A stretch of DNA of 64,000 nucleotides, from assembly GCA_029783825.1 (NCBI GenBank), contig JAREIK010018577.1, positions 1 through 64,000 on the forward strand. Direction: 5' to 3'. The translations under genes and the position numbers were made by a program. The notes below the pieces were generated by a model. The model did not search any database, was not told the origin of the DNA, and saw only the letters and a program-made list of their open reading frames with translations. This DNA is from Sapria himalayana (taxonomy: Eukaryota; Streptophyta; Magnoliopsida; Malpighiales; Rafflesiaceae). Within the stretch, counting starts at the first letter, position 1. Each line of letters begins with the position of its first letter. Shown piece by piece: positions 1 through 11,872 of the stretch.

Positions 1-524
1 ATGATAGAATGCCAATATATAGATAGATAGTAAAAATAGATGATTACAATAGATACAGACAACAGTAGATAGTATATATATGATGTGTTGGGGCTAGTTA
101 GAGAGATAGAATGATAGATAAATTGATAGATAGATAGTTAGATAGACAAATAGATACAAAAATAGATATGTAGATATATAGTTAGCTAGAAAGATAGATT
201 GACAGATTGATAGAAATATAGATAGACAAATTGATAGAAAGATAAGTAGATAAATAGATAGAGAGATACGTAGATTAATTGATAAATAGATAGACAGATT
301 GATAGATAGACAGATAGATAGATTCTTAAAAAGATTGAAATATAGAATGATAGATAGCTTGATAAATAAATTTATAAACAAATTGCTAGACTGGTAGATA
401 GATAGATATATCAACAGAAAGATAGACAGATAGATACAAAGATAAATAGACTAAGATATTAGATTGATAGAGATATATATAGAGAGATAGATATACAAAT
501 AAATAGACAAATAGATAAAGAGAG
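1..524 (+). repeat. Degenerate GATA array, segment 1
   Basis: The plus strand is a run of GATA, GACA, GATT, AATA and GAAA tetramers mostly kept in four-base register. It is the left part of an array that continues beyond the window. Positions 1-524 are a diverged copy of about 4710-5266: the shared strings GTTAGCTAGAAAGATAG (181 and 4911) and ATTCTTAAAAAGATTGAAAT (322 and 5052) are both exactly 4730 bases apart. The minus-strand open frame here only spells Tyr-Leu-Ser-Ile variants. Confidence 0.95.
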
Positions 525-1955
525 TATGGCTCATGAGAATTGCCACATTCCAAACTTACATTAAGTGTAAAGTCGACTTTCCCTTTATGGAGACTATTTG
601 GGAACTTTATCCAGTCACTGTTCTAGTTGGAAGCCTAAATTTTAGCCTCAATCTCAATGGGCAAAACAAATCTTTTTTTTTCTTTTTTCTCTCAAATTTT
701 CTAGTGTGATATATGAGTCATATATGCTACCCATCAATGACTCAACTACACACCCACAAAGGCACACACAAACACTTACACCCACACACTTATTCAAATG
801 TATTGTCGTGTCAACTATTGTATATTAGCATGCATAAACACTTCATATTTCACTTGTCGTGCATTTGACGAAGTTTTAAAAAAGAAGAAAAATGGGTACA
901 GGAGCAAAACATCTACATGTGAGAGTGTCTCTGGCTTGCAAAAGATTGAATCTGGATTACTTACAAAGAGCGTAACATGCAGCCCTAATTGCTCCATTAA
1001 CCTCGACAAAAAAACTCAAGTTCAAAACCATGAGTTCATTTCTACAGGTTATGCTTGCTCGAGTTTATTGTCGTTGCTCCAGCTGTATAAAGAAGAAAAG
1101 AGGGGCAATGATAAGGTGCCTATTTGTTTTATTAAATATGAATATGGCCTTGGCATACTCGAATGTAACTATATCCTTTTCCTCCTATTAAATGATTTGT
1201 TTTTTTTTTATTTATTCATGATTTAGAGTGAACCTGTCAACTTCAACAAATCAAGGGATGCTTGCCATGAGTGGCTTCACCATTTCAGTCCAAAAAAAAA
1301 CTATCAAGTTAAATTCATCTTTTTCATCTTCAGTTTCTGGATCATCTCTTGATCAAACCACCAACTTAACTTGGCTGCTCACTTAGAAATCTATATTGCC
1401 AAGATGCAATATTGAAAGCAGAAATGAATCCAAACCGGATCTTGTGTCAAACCCAAATTCAAGCCCGAATTTGGGATCATCAAGTGAGGAAGGCATTGAT
1501 GAAGATCTTGATTTTTAAAGTTTAATAGCATGGCAATGAGTATCATTAACAATGATGCCCATTACCATGCTATTTCTAGATGCACTAGTTTGGTAATATT
1601 TTTCAAACAAGCATCATATTTTGGAATTTTTATTTAAAACATATTATTTCCATACAAAACTCCTTTTAACTTTCTTATTATTAACCTTGGACGGATGCAT
1701 GAAGCTGAGCAACATAGAGTTAATTAAAAAGATTTATATAGATAATAGAAGCTCAGACTCATTTGATCCAGCTGAGATCGGTATAGATGGGACATTCCAT
1801 AGGAAGGACCGTGGCAATGTCTTAAGGCTTTGAATCAGAATTTTTTTATGCCATTCACATCAAATCTCCTAAAAAGATTCTGATTAGGTTAATCATAAAA
1901 GCAAAGAACAAAACTAGAATAAAGAAAAATGATACCTCCAAAAAAATCTCATCTT
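525..1955. other. Unrecognised AT-rich stretch at the left of a CACTA-related block
   Basis: The array stops abruptly near 524 and about 1.4 kb of ordinary AT-rich sequence follows. A 142-codon plus-strand frame at 798-1226 matches no family I recognise, has no convincing start context and ends in a poly-T-encoded hydrophobic run, so it is not called as a gene. No CACTA left terminus (CACTACAAGAAAA) is visible at the array junction, so the block is either truncated at this side or this stretch has another origin. An imperfect hairpin lies at 1524-1574. Confidence 0.5.
1524..1574. repeat. Imperfect inverted repeat (hairpin)
   Basis: Arms of 24 bases (1524-1547 and 1551-1574) are complementary at 21 of 24 positions around a three-base loop. 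The outer ten bases, AATAGCATGG, pair perfectly. The hairpin is too short for a typical microRNA precursor and has no neighbouring gene. It may be the remnant of a small foldback element. Confidence 0.6.
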
Positions 1956-1959
1956 GTTT

Positions 1960-3000
1960 AGCTATACATAGACAAAAATCAAAAATTATTCAGAAATAAT
2001 TCTAATACAAAATCATCTTGATTATTAGTTGGTGCATTTGTGCCAGCCTCTCCAACATAGTTTTGCAGTTGGATCTTGAAATGCTATCTGTTGCATCAAT
2101 GCCGCTAACTATGACTCCATATAGTACATATGCTGTTGCATTAAATTTTTAATTTCTTTCATCTCATCATTCATTTCTTTAATTTTTTGCATTTTTTCTT
2201 TCAAATGATTAATCTGCTCATATATCTCTTCTTTTATTTTCTCCATTTCTTCTTTCAAACGAGATATCTACTCATCCTTCTCTTTCATTTCGGTCTCCAT
2301 AACTTCAAAACTTTTATTTGTTTCCATTACTTGTTGTTCGACCACCTCATCCACCATTGTTGTAACAAATGAATTAGAAGCATGACTGTTACAACAAAAT
2401 GCCAGTCCCTTCGAGCTGACGCCGTACACTCACTACTTCTTATGACCTTCTATGGTCTCCAAATAGATAGGATCAAAGTCAATTGGTTGAGGATCCATAG
2501 AACCCTCAACATGTTGAGAAGCAATTGTCACATGTTCCTCCATGAGTTCTTGTGATAAAATAGAGAAAAATACTAATCTAGATATACATAAAATAAATTT
2601 AATATTTTGCCTTCTATACAACTTTCAAAATTTACTATAGTATCATAAAATTTTATTAATATAACCAATTCTTACAGTAATCATCTGAGACTTTTTGTCA
2701 ACAAACTGACAATCACTTTCTTTACATGCATCTTCCTAAAAATATCATAAATATTGGGATCACGACCCAATTCTCCAGCCTATAGTTTGTATTTATTAAG
2801 TTAAAAAATAACAAATTTTAAAAACAAAATTAATAAAACCATGTACAAATTTGATTTATTTGGACTATTAGGATAACCACTAGATATATAAAAATTATAA
2901 ATTTTAAAAGTGTACCAAATATCGAGCATGCTCAATGCTCGACGTAGACCCTCCTGTGTGGCAAGATATTTATGTACCTAGTCCTACTAATCTTTAGAGA
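1960..3000 (-). pseudogene. Transposase_24 (Ptta/En/Spm, TNPA-like) gene fragment
   Basis: Minus-strand reading gives the signatures of the plant Ptta/En/Spm accessory protein in order, broken by stops and probable introns. A segment GELGRDPNIYDIFRKMHVKK lies near 2710-2780, which resembles the E-G-R-P-x-x-x-x-F-x-x-T-H core. EEHVTIASQHVEGSMD and DPIYLETIEGHKK follow at 2433-2560. A Lys/Glu-rich coiled coil reading MEKIKEEIYEQINHLKEKM lies around 2150-2260, and a tail lies near 2020-2100. The homologous minus-strand copy at 18485-19240 is roughly 80% identical, and the tail is repeated at 31241-31560. The protein is thought to bind subterminal repeats of CACTA elements. This copy lacks its N-terminal exon, since similarity to the second copy ends near 2990 beside a 13-bp hairpin. 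Confidence 0.75.
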
Positions 3001-3030
3001 TAAAAAAATGTTTTTGGCTCTAAAGATTAG
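2987..3030. repeat. Perfect 13-bp inverted repeat at a homology breakpoint
   Basis: Arms 2987-2999 and 3018-3030 are perfect complements (CTAATCTTTAGAG and its inverse) around an 18-base loop. Similarity between this copy and the related copy at 18485-19045 ends right at the left arm. The hairpin may therefore mark a deletion or rearrangement breakpoint. Confidence 0.65.
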
Positions 3031-3059
3031 CTCGGATTGGGGCTACTTTCGAGATAAAT

Positions 3060-4073
3060 TTAACTTAATTATTTAGTTCTTATAAATTTCAATAGTGGCG
3101 AATATCTCTGTATTCATCTTTAAATATCAATTTATTTTCATTTAAATATTATGAAAAATTAGTAATTTTTTTATACTTTAAAATTTTTAAATTTGTTAGT
3201 AATTATTTTTAAAAATTTTCTTTTAGGCATAAAAATATTTTGTATAGTTAAAATAATATTAATATTTACTAGTTTTTTCGTTAATTATTATATATTATAT
3301 AATGAATTATTTAATCTTTTTATTAGAAGAAATTTTAATATATGTTCATTTAGTTTTTAAAATATCTTAAAAAATTTAAAAATTATAGAATTAAAAATTA
3401 ATGTTATTGTAATCTTTATTAATAATTATTGTAGTCTTTATTAATAGTATTGTAATCTTTATTAATATTAAATTTCTTGTATTTTATATTTTAAATTATT
3501 TGTTTATAATAATCTATTTTTATAATTATACAAAGAGAATGTGACTTTCAAGGATCGCTCATCAATAGACCAATGAATACGTATCTTTAATATACAAAAT
3601 CAAATAAAAAATTAAAAGAAATAATATATAAAAAAAATTAAATCATTAAAGATTAATGATGAAAATTATCCCCAGCCCAAATAGTTAGGGAAAATTCCCT
3701 AGCTAACTGGATATATTTTGTGAAAAATAAAATTTAAGGAATAATCACTTGCAATAAAATATAAAAAGTAAAAAAAATTCAGATAATTATTTAGGGATAG
3801 ATTTAGTCTCAATCTAATTAGATAGAGATATACCATCACTAAATCCATTGCTAAATTCCATGCTTTTTTGTGTAGAAATCTACAAAAATATTAGCAACAA
3901 AATATTTTCAATCAAATATTTCCATCACTAACCTGTCACTAATCTATTGCAAAATTTTAATTTAATGTAAAATCAAAAAATCTTTGGTATTCCGTAGCTA
4001 ATCCCTTGCTAATTAGGTTGGGATTTTAGCCATAGCAAAATTTTCCTAGCTAAATTAATATTTTCTTGTAGTG
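3060..4073 (+). mobile_element. CACTA (En/Spm-like) right terminal region
   Basis: The segment ends at 4061-4073 in TTTTCTTGTAGTG. Its reverse complement, CACTACAAGAAAA, is the 13-base terminal inverted repeat of maize En/Spm. The last ~400 bases carry short inverted and direct repeats based on TAGCTAGGG, as expected of CACTA subterminal regions. The whole segment is a diverged copy of about 44870-46011, sharing blocks such as TCTTATAAATTTCAATAG and TTTAAGGAATAAT in the same order. It borders the minus-strand Transposase_24 fragment, so this end is the 5' side of that gene. No matching left end or target duplication is visible. Confidence 0.85.
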
Positions 4074-6853
4074 CATATAGCTATATAGATAGATAGACAA
4101 ATACATTGATAGATAGATAGATAGAAATATAAATAGATTGATTGAATGATTGATAGTTAGATAGATAAACATATAGATAGATTAATTGATAGACAAATTG
4201 ATAAAAGGATTGATAGATAGATTGATAGAAAGATAGATAGATGATTGATAGAAAGATAGATAGACACATAGATAGACAGATAGAAATATAAATTGATAGA
4301 CACATAGATAGATAGATAGTTAGATAGATAGATAGATAGACAAATTGAAAGATAGAAAGATAGATAGACATATATATAGATAAATAAATAGGTAGATAGA
4401 TAGATAGGTCAATAGATAGATAGAAAAACAGATAGATAAATAGACAAATAGATAAAAAGATAGATATAAATATAGATAGACAGAGCGATAGATAGATAGA
4501 CAAATAGATAAATACTTAGAAAGATATATAAATAGGGAGATAGACAGATAGACACATTAATATACAGATAGATAGACAGATATATAGAAAGATAGACAAA
4601 TAGATAGATAGATAGATAGACCGATCGATAAATAGATGTACAAATAGTTAGTCAGATAGGTAGATAGACAGATAGTAGACTGATTTATAGAAAGATAGAT
4701 ATACTGATAGATAGAATGCCAGATAGATAGAAAAATAGATAGATAGATAGATAAATAGATACACAAATAGAATAATTAACAGATAGATAGACAAATTGAT
4801 ATATATATATATATATATAAGTGATAGATAGGGAGATAGAATGATAGATAAATCGATATATAGATAGTTAGATAGACAAATATATAGAAAAATAGATATG
4901 TAGATATATAGTTAGCTAGAAAGATAGATTGGCAGATTGATAGAAACATAGATAGATAAATTGATAGATAGATAAGTAGATAAATAGATAGAGAGATAGA
5001 TAAATAGATAGATAGATTGATTGTTTGATTGATTGACAGATAGATAGATAGATTCTTAAAAAGATTGAAATACTGAATGATAGATAGATAAATAAATTTA
5101 TAATCAAATTGATATACTAGTAGATAGATAGATATATAGTCAAAAAGATAGACAGATAGATAGAAAGATAGATAGATACAAAGATAGATAGACAGAGATA
5201 TTAGATTGATAGAGATATATATAGATAGACAGATATACAGATAAATATACAAATAGATAAAGATAGAAAGATAGATAAATACATAAATAGATAGAAAGAT
5301 AGATAGATAGATAGACTGATAGATAGATAGATATATAGATAAATAGGCAAAGAGATAAATATACAGAAAGACATATAGATACATAAATAGATAGAAAGAT
5401 AAATAGATAGTAAAATAGATAAATAGATAGACAAATAGATAAACAGATAGATAGATAGATAAATATATAGATAGACATATTAATAGATAGATAGGTTGAT
5501 AGATAGATTGACAGATAAATATGTAATTAGGTTAAAAGACAAATAAATATAAAGAATCATAGATATATTAATAAATAGCTTGATACATAGATTGATTGTT
5601 AGATTTACAGAGAGATTGTTAAAAATATAAATAGATAGATAGTCAGATAGATAGACAAAAAGAAAGATAGAGAGATACATATATAGTCAGATAGATAAAT
5701 AGATAGATAGACAATAGATAGATAGATAGATATATAGATAGATAGACAAATAGATAGACATATAGATATATAGATAGATACAGAGAAAGAGAGAAAACAA
5801 GATAGATAGATGATAGATAGGTAGGTAGGTAGATAAATAGAAACATAAAGATAGACATATAGATCAATATATTGATAGATAGATATATAGATAGACATTC
5901 AGACAGATTAAAAGATAGATAGATATAAAGATATAGATAGACAAAAAGATAGATATATATATATATATAGAAAGATAAAGAAATACATATATAGATTGAT
6001 AGACATATAACAAACAAACAGATTGATAAATAGATAGATAGATAGAAGTTATGGATAGATAGACAGATTGATTGATTAACAAATAAATAGATAGACAGAT
6101 AGAATGTTTGATTGTTTGATAGACAAACAAATAGATAGATATACAAATTTATTGATATATAGATATATATAAAGACTAACAGTTGATAGATAGAAGTATA
6201 GATAGAAATTCAGACAGATTGAAAGAAAGATATATCATAGATATAGATAGAAAGATAAGATACATATACATATTGACATATAACAAACAAATAGATAGAT
6301 AGATAGGTAAATAGGTAGAAAGATAAAATTGATAGATAGATAGACAAATTGATTGATTGATTGACAGATAAATAGATAGGCAAATAGAATGATTGATTGA
6401 TATATAGATAGACAAATAGATAGATATACAAATTGAAAGATAGATAGATATATATAAAGACTAACAGATAGATAGATAGAATGATAGATTATATATTGAT
6501 AGATAGTCCGATAAATAATGAAATAAATAGATGGATAAATAGATTGATTATTAATAGATTAATAGATAGATTAAAAGAGAGATTGATAGATAGATAGAGA
6601 AGTAGATAGAAAGATACAAAGATAGATAGATTGATTAATTAATTAAATTGGTAGACAGATAGATCGATTGATTGATAGATAATTAATAAAAGTTTGATAG
6701 ATAGATTGATAGAGAGATTTATAGAAAGATTGATAGAAAGATAGAATGAAAGATAGATAGAGAAAAAGATAGACAAATAAAAAACATAAAGATAGATAGA
6801 TTGATTGATAGATTGATAGATATATAGATATAAAGATAGATAAATAGATAGTT
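4074..6853 (+). repeat. Degenerate GATA array, segment 2
   Basis: GATA, GACA, GATT and related tetramers on the plus strand. It was split from the segment beginning at 13707 by a CACTA insertion that duplicated GTT. It contains the second copy (about 4710-5266) of the duplicated segment at 1-524. It also has a local tandem duplication of ~285 bp: TATATATAAAGACTAACAG occurs at 6164 and 6449, and ACATATAACAAACAAA at 6003 and 6276. Overlapping minus-strand frames of up to 202 codons are repeat translation only. Confidence 0.95.
6851..6853. repeat. Left 3-bp target-site duplication (GTT)
   Basis: GTT directly precedes the CACTA left terminus and is repeated at 13707-13709 directly after the right terminus. 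A 3-bp target duplication is characteristic of CACTA elements. With both copies unchanged, the insertion is structurally intact at its edges. Confidence 0.9.
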
Positions 6854-7850
6854 CACTACTACAAAATCCTGAAATAGCTACTAAAAATAGCTACTATTGT
6901 AACTTCGTAGATATTTAACTACTACATAGCTATTAAATAGCTTCTAGTATAACAGGTGTTAGGCTTAGCTACTAATAAATACTATGTAGTAGCCAAAAGT
7001 AGTTTCACCAATGTTACCTACTAATAGTAGTAGCAAAAAAGTAGCTATATAGCTACTACATAGCTATTAAATTGATGTTAGTCGCTAAATAGCTACTACA
7101 CAACTACTATTTACAAGCTAAATACTACCAACCCAAAACCTTGGCTACTACATTGTAGCTATATAGTAGCTACGTAGCTACTACATTATTGGTGGTAGCT
7201 AAATAGCTATTTTTAGCTACTAAATAGTAGCTAAAAATACCAATTTTGCTACTACGTAGCAGCTATGTAGTAGCTATTTATCTACTACATCGCTGCTATT
7301 GTTTTAGTTACTAAATAGCTTCTATATAACTACTGAGTTGTTGTTAGTCACCAAATAGCTAATATATAGCTACTATATAGTAGCTAAAACACTAATAAGT
7401 GAAAACTATAGCTATTAAATAGTAGCGATGTAGTAGCTGCATAGCTACTACATTGTTGGTAGTGGCTAAATAGCCACTATATAGCTACTACTTAATAGCT
7501 AACATACTAATTTAGCTATGATAGTAGCTATGTAATAGCTGAAGAGCTACTATATAGGTACTACATTTGTTTAGGTCGCTAAATAGTTACTATATAACTA
7601 CTACATTAATGTTAGTAGCTAAATAGCTATCACACAGCTACTATTTAACAGCTGCAATATTACCAAGCCAAAATCGTAGCTACTAAGCAGTAGCTATGTA
7701 GTAGCTAAATAGCCACTACATTGTTGGTAGTAGCTAAATAGCAACTATTTAGCTACTATTTAGTAGCTAACATATTAATATGGCTACTAAGCAGTAGCTA
7801 TGTCGTAGCTGAATAATTACTACATTGTTGACAATAGCTAAATTTGTAAA
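6854..7850 (+). repeat. Left subterminal repeat block of the CACTA element
   Basis: About 1 kb is almost entirely made of TAGCTACTA, TAGTAGCTA and TAAATAGCTA in both orientations, with many short palindromes such as TAGCTACTACATAGCTA. In En/Spm, reiterated subterminal motifs are the binding sites of the TNPA protein, so a TAGCTACTA-like core is the likely binding motif for this family. The right block has the same motif. Confidence 0.9.
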
Positions 7851-9120
7851 TTTTTTAAAATTAAGTCATAAAAATTTAAAAATATAAGTTTGGATTCAAT
7901 TTATAAGTTTGGATTCATTTTCTAAAAATTTATAACTTTTAAATGTAATTCAAAATAACTTCTCTATAATTATGACAAGTTTGGATTCAACTTTTTAAAA
8001 GATTTATAACTTTCTAAAAAAAATCAATTATGGAAAATTTTAAAAATAAGTAAAATTTCATATATTGAATTATAATTTTAAAAGTATTATAAATTTTAAA
8101 AATAATATTTAATTAAATGATAAATTCAACTATAAAAATATAATATTTAATTGTTTGACAAATTTAAATATTAAATTATTTTAATAACAAATCAATGATT
8201 AATAAAATATTAGAACTAGTACGATTATTTAATTTTACATTTTATAATAAATTTTATAAACTAAAAACATTTAAGCTCTAAATTACCTGAGTCGTAGTCC
8301 CAAGTTAAATCAGATCTAGATTTGAGCTTTAAAAAAGTATTAAAAATAATAAGCACATTCTTCTGTTTTTTCCGGATCTTTTAAAATAAAAAGTATCAAT
8401 TTATTTTGGGTCCCCTTTTTTCTTAACATCCTCCTTCCCGAACAAACTAAATAGAATCATTTATTAACTTTCAAATAAACATCTATCAAACCAAGTTCTA
8501 ATACCATATTAAACAACTGACTTTCATAAAGACTCTACTTGAAGGATTTGAGTTCAATATGATGCTTTTTTAACAATTTTTTAATGCTTAAAATTATTTG
8601 ATAATTAATATGTTAAAAGAAATTTTTTTAAAAAAACTTTTTTTAACGATATTATTACTTTCTTAAAGCATAATAAAATGAGGTGTAATGAAAAACTAAA
8701 AAAGTATGTTATTCCCCATTTATTAGAAAAGTTAGGCATTATTCTTTGTTCTAGGAATGAATGCTGCACCCCATTTCACTCAAGAAAATTTGAAGTTCAA
8801 TGCTTTTGGTAGTTGAATGGAATCAATATTTTCGGAATAATCGTAGAATAAGCCATCACTAAAGTGTGTTTTTTTTAATGTTCTTGAGTTTGTTTTTTTG
8901 TTTTTTATTTTGACAAAATAAATTAAGAAAATTGGACTCTGATTTGAAAGGAATGAAATATTCAACACACACAAGCCCTGCCATTTTTATGGGCCATTCC
9001 AATCCTTAAGCCCAGTACACTCTATTTATCCCTATTATTATCATTATTGTTTTATTTATTTTTTTTAAATCAATGTTTTATTTCTTTTTGAAATAAAATT
9101 TTGTTACTGGTTAATGGGAG
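7850..9120 (+). other. Interior of the CACTA element, no gene recognised
   Basis: AT-rich sequence with local repeats of AAGTTTGGATTCA at about 7888-8000. The short minus-strand frames here do not resemble any transposase. In a complete CACTA element a TNPD gene would be expected somewhere in the interior, and no trace of one is seen. Confidence 0.6.
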
Positions 9121-10484
9121 ATGTAAGTGAGACACGTGTTTTAAAACCCAATTGATTTTGGGTCCTCTTTTGACAGGGAAAATTCAAGAATTTGGTAAAG
9201 TTTTGGATAGGGACATGGATATGTGCCAAGGGAATGGGTTATTCTGTAGACTGAAAAATATAAAACGTGAAGAATCTGAAAAACACAACTTAGGGCTATT
9301 CTGTCAAAAGAGAAACCCTATCTGAAAAATATCCCATCAAGAGCATGAAGAACTGTTGGGTTTTGGGCTCCCTTTCTATGTGGTGTAAAAGCCCAAATTG
9401 TGAGGGCCAATTTGTATCTCTTATTTAAGTAGAGAGGAGTCAAATTAGGGTAGAATTGAGTGTGCTCATTTTTGTGATAAATGTAGCAGCAAAAGAAAGA
9501 GAGAAGAAAAGAAAAACCTTTGTGATTTTCGCGCATCCACCAGATCTCGTTTTTCAGATTACAACTGCGATTCCTTCACCGTTGGATCAGGCTAATAATT
9601 GGACAGCAGGTTCAGAAAACGTGATACTTCATTCTGTACGGTTGGATTGTCGTTGCGTTATCTGAGCATGGAGATAGGTTAGGAGAAGGAAAGTCTTTGT
9701 TTTCGAACATCCACCAGATCTCGTTTTTTCAGATTACAACTGCAGATTCATTCACCGTTGGATCGGGCTGATTTTTGGACAGAAGGTTCAGCAAACGTGA
9801 TACTTCATTCTGTACGGTTGGATTGTCGTTGCGATATATGAGCAGGGAGATAAGTGAGGAGAAGTAAAGTCTTTGTGATTTTCGCACATCCACCAGATCT
9901 CATTTTTTAGATTACAAATGGATTCGTTCACCGTTGGATCGGGCTGATTTTTGGACAGCAGGTTCAGGAAACGTGATACTTCATTCTGTACGGTTAGATC
10001 GTCGATAAAATAAATAAGCTGGGAGATAAGTGCTTCGCAATTTATGTTCTATTTTTGGGTTCTTTCTTGTTTCTTCTTATTGCGCATCGAAGCATTAGTG
10101 TTTAATTGGATTGATGGCTATAGCACGTTTTTTTGGTGTACTTATTGGAAACTCTCTTGTACCTCTATTGATCATAGTGGAGTTATTTCTTTGGTCTGGA
10201 TGATCCATGGTTTTTTTTTACCCTTACCTTAAGGGTTTTCCACGTTAAAAATTGCGTCTCTTGTGTGCCATTGATTTTTTTTTTTGTTGTATATTTTATT
10301 GGTACTCCTCATAAGTTCTTGCAATTAAAGAGGAATTTAATTGCGCTACCTTTTTTTTGCTCTGTTATTCAGTTCGTGATTGTGTTGGTCGGTTTTTCCC
10401 TACCAAGAACAACTCGACTTCCGTCTGCAAAGAGCGTGAAGAACAACTCGATCAAGGCAGTGACGACCACTTGAAAGTTTGACA
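9120..10484 (+). promoter_or_regulatory. Probable promoter and untranslated leader of the CACTA gene, possibly captured from a host gene
   Basis: This stretch is less AT-rich than its surroundings and reads like a plant gene leader. It has three ~178-bp tandem repeats (9507-10033), then CT/T-rich sequence. A plausible splice donor follows, where TTTGACAAG is followed by GTATATTT near 10485. No long reading frame with a recognisable domain is present; the 60-70-codon frames at 10044 and 10265 are hydrophobic T-rich reads without support. The leader would be spliced to the coding exons from about 11.85 kb across a ~1.3-kb intron. Host origin is an inference from its unlike composition. Confidence 0.4.
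9507..10033 (+). repeat. Three tandem ~178-bp repeats in the CACTA leader
   Basis: Units are about 9507-9683, 9684-9862 and 9863-10033. Each contains CATCCACCAGATCTC, TCACCGTTGGATC, a TTGGACAG(C/A)AGGTTCAG string and GTGATACTTCATTCTGTACG in the same order. The units differ by scattered substitutions and small indels. Tandem repeats in this position could arise from a captured repeated host leader or from replication slippage. Confidence 0.9.
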
Positions 10485-11850
10485 AGGTATATTTTTGTTT
10501 GAATGTTTGATTACTTGTCTATTTGGATGTCAAGAAAATAGAGGAAAATCAATACTTATGGTGTGGGAAGTGGAAAAGATTTACCCCACCCCACCTTCCT
10601 TAATCTTTGTCTTAATACTCCCAAGACATGTTGGGCCCCATCTGTAAAAAAAGATTGATTTGCATTCAAAAAAAACGATAATAATTATTTTGGGGAAGAG
10701 TGGAGCAGTGCTGTTCCTCAAAATGTTCACGGTTTTATAAGGTGTCTACCTCCTTGAGTTTGCAAAACATTCAACGAGTCTGTTGAAACAATTTTTAAGG
10801 GAGCAGAATTTAAAAATACTTTCAAAATGGGAAAGGTCTCTACTTTATATCTCCAATAGGGTCTCTGTAAAAAAAATAGATATTAAGACCATAAAAAGAT
10901 AAAGTTGCAGAGAAATATAGTAGAAAAAGATATGGAAGAAAAGGGTAGAAATCGAGAAAGGTGGAAGGGGGGATGATAATGAATGAGGTCGTGGAAAGTG
11001 AAACACCGAGACTTTAAGATCAGAGAAGAGAATAGGTAGGAAGTAGTGTTATGGCTGTGTTGGAGGTAGCCTCCACAAAAACTAAAATTCAAACACCATT
11101 TATACAATCCGTACGGTGTGGTTGGGAAGGGTAGCTCCAGCTTTCAATCTCTTCCCCCCATCCTCCATTGTCTCATTCGTTTAAAGATGCTCATTAATGA
11201 ACAACTTGTTTTTAATAGTGATTTTAGTAAATGTTTGTTGTGATATTTACTTTAAACTAGTCCCAAGGACTGTTTGATTCTTGTTTTGAAAACTTTTTAA
11301 GTTAAAAACACAAAAAACATATTTTATTTTTAATTAGTTTTTTTTTTTGGGAAAACATAGATAACACAAAAGACATTAATTTAGATAACAAGATTGATTT
11401 AAAAAAACACAAAAATTGTGTTTTCTAATGTTTTTAAAAATTGTTTTCTATTTTTAAAAATACGGAAAACATGAAAAACATATGTTATTCCATTTTTTTG
11501 TTCTAAAAAATAGAAAAACCACTAAATTATGATAACAAGAAGAATTTTTTAATAACACCAAAATGGTGTTTTTTGTGTATTCAAAAACTGTTCTCAACAA
11601 CAATGTACAAGAACAAGAACCAAACATATATGAACTATTGTGTTTGTTGGTTGAGATATTGTTGGATTAGTTGATGAGTATTATATAAGTGTCTTATTAT
11701 ATTGCAAGTAATTAATATGTTTGTTTTATTAGGTTGGATTATTGCTAGTACAGAGGAAACTCTGTCAAAATTTCCTTAGAAATATAATTATTAATTATTT
11801 TAACATTTATTTCGTACTTATATGAGTAACTATTAACTTTCTTTATAGAA
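10485..11850 (+). other. Probable intron of the CACTA gene
   Basis: This region lies between a plausible donor near 10485 and an acceptor region (TTTCTTTATAG) near 11848. It has T-rich and A-rich runs and no recognisable coding segment. The minus-strand 74-codon frame at 10883-11107 shows no family resemblance. Confidence 0.4.
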
Positions 11851-11872
11851 ATATTTCTCATGGGATGTCGAG

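Noticed and set aside
798..1226. 142-codon plus-strand frame as a gene
   Set aside because: No family resemblance, poly-T-encoded hydrophobic end and no supporting promoter or splice context.
4074..6853. CRISPR-like or regulatory repeat array
   Set aside because: The repeat is a continuous degenerate tetranucleotide without unique spacers, and the context is a eukaryotic genome.
10044..10474. Two small hydrophobic frames in the CACTA leader as genes
   Set aside because: T-rich leader sequence between tandem repeats and a splice donor; no domain.
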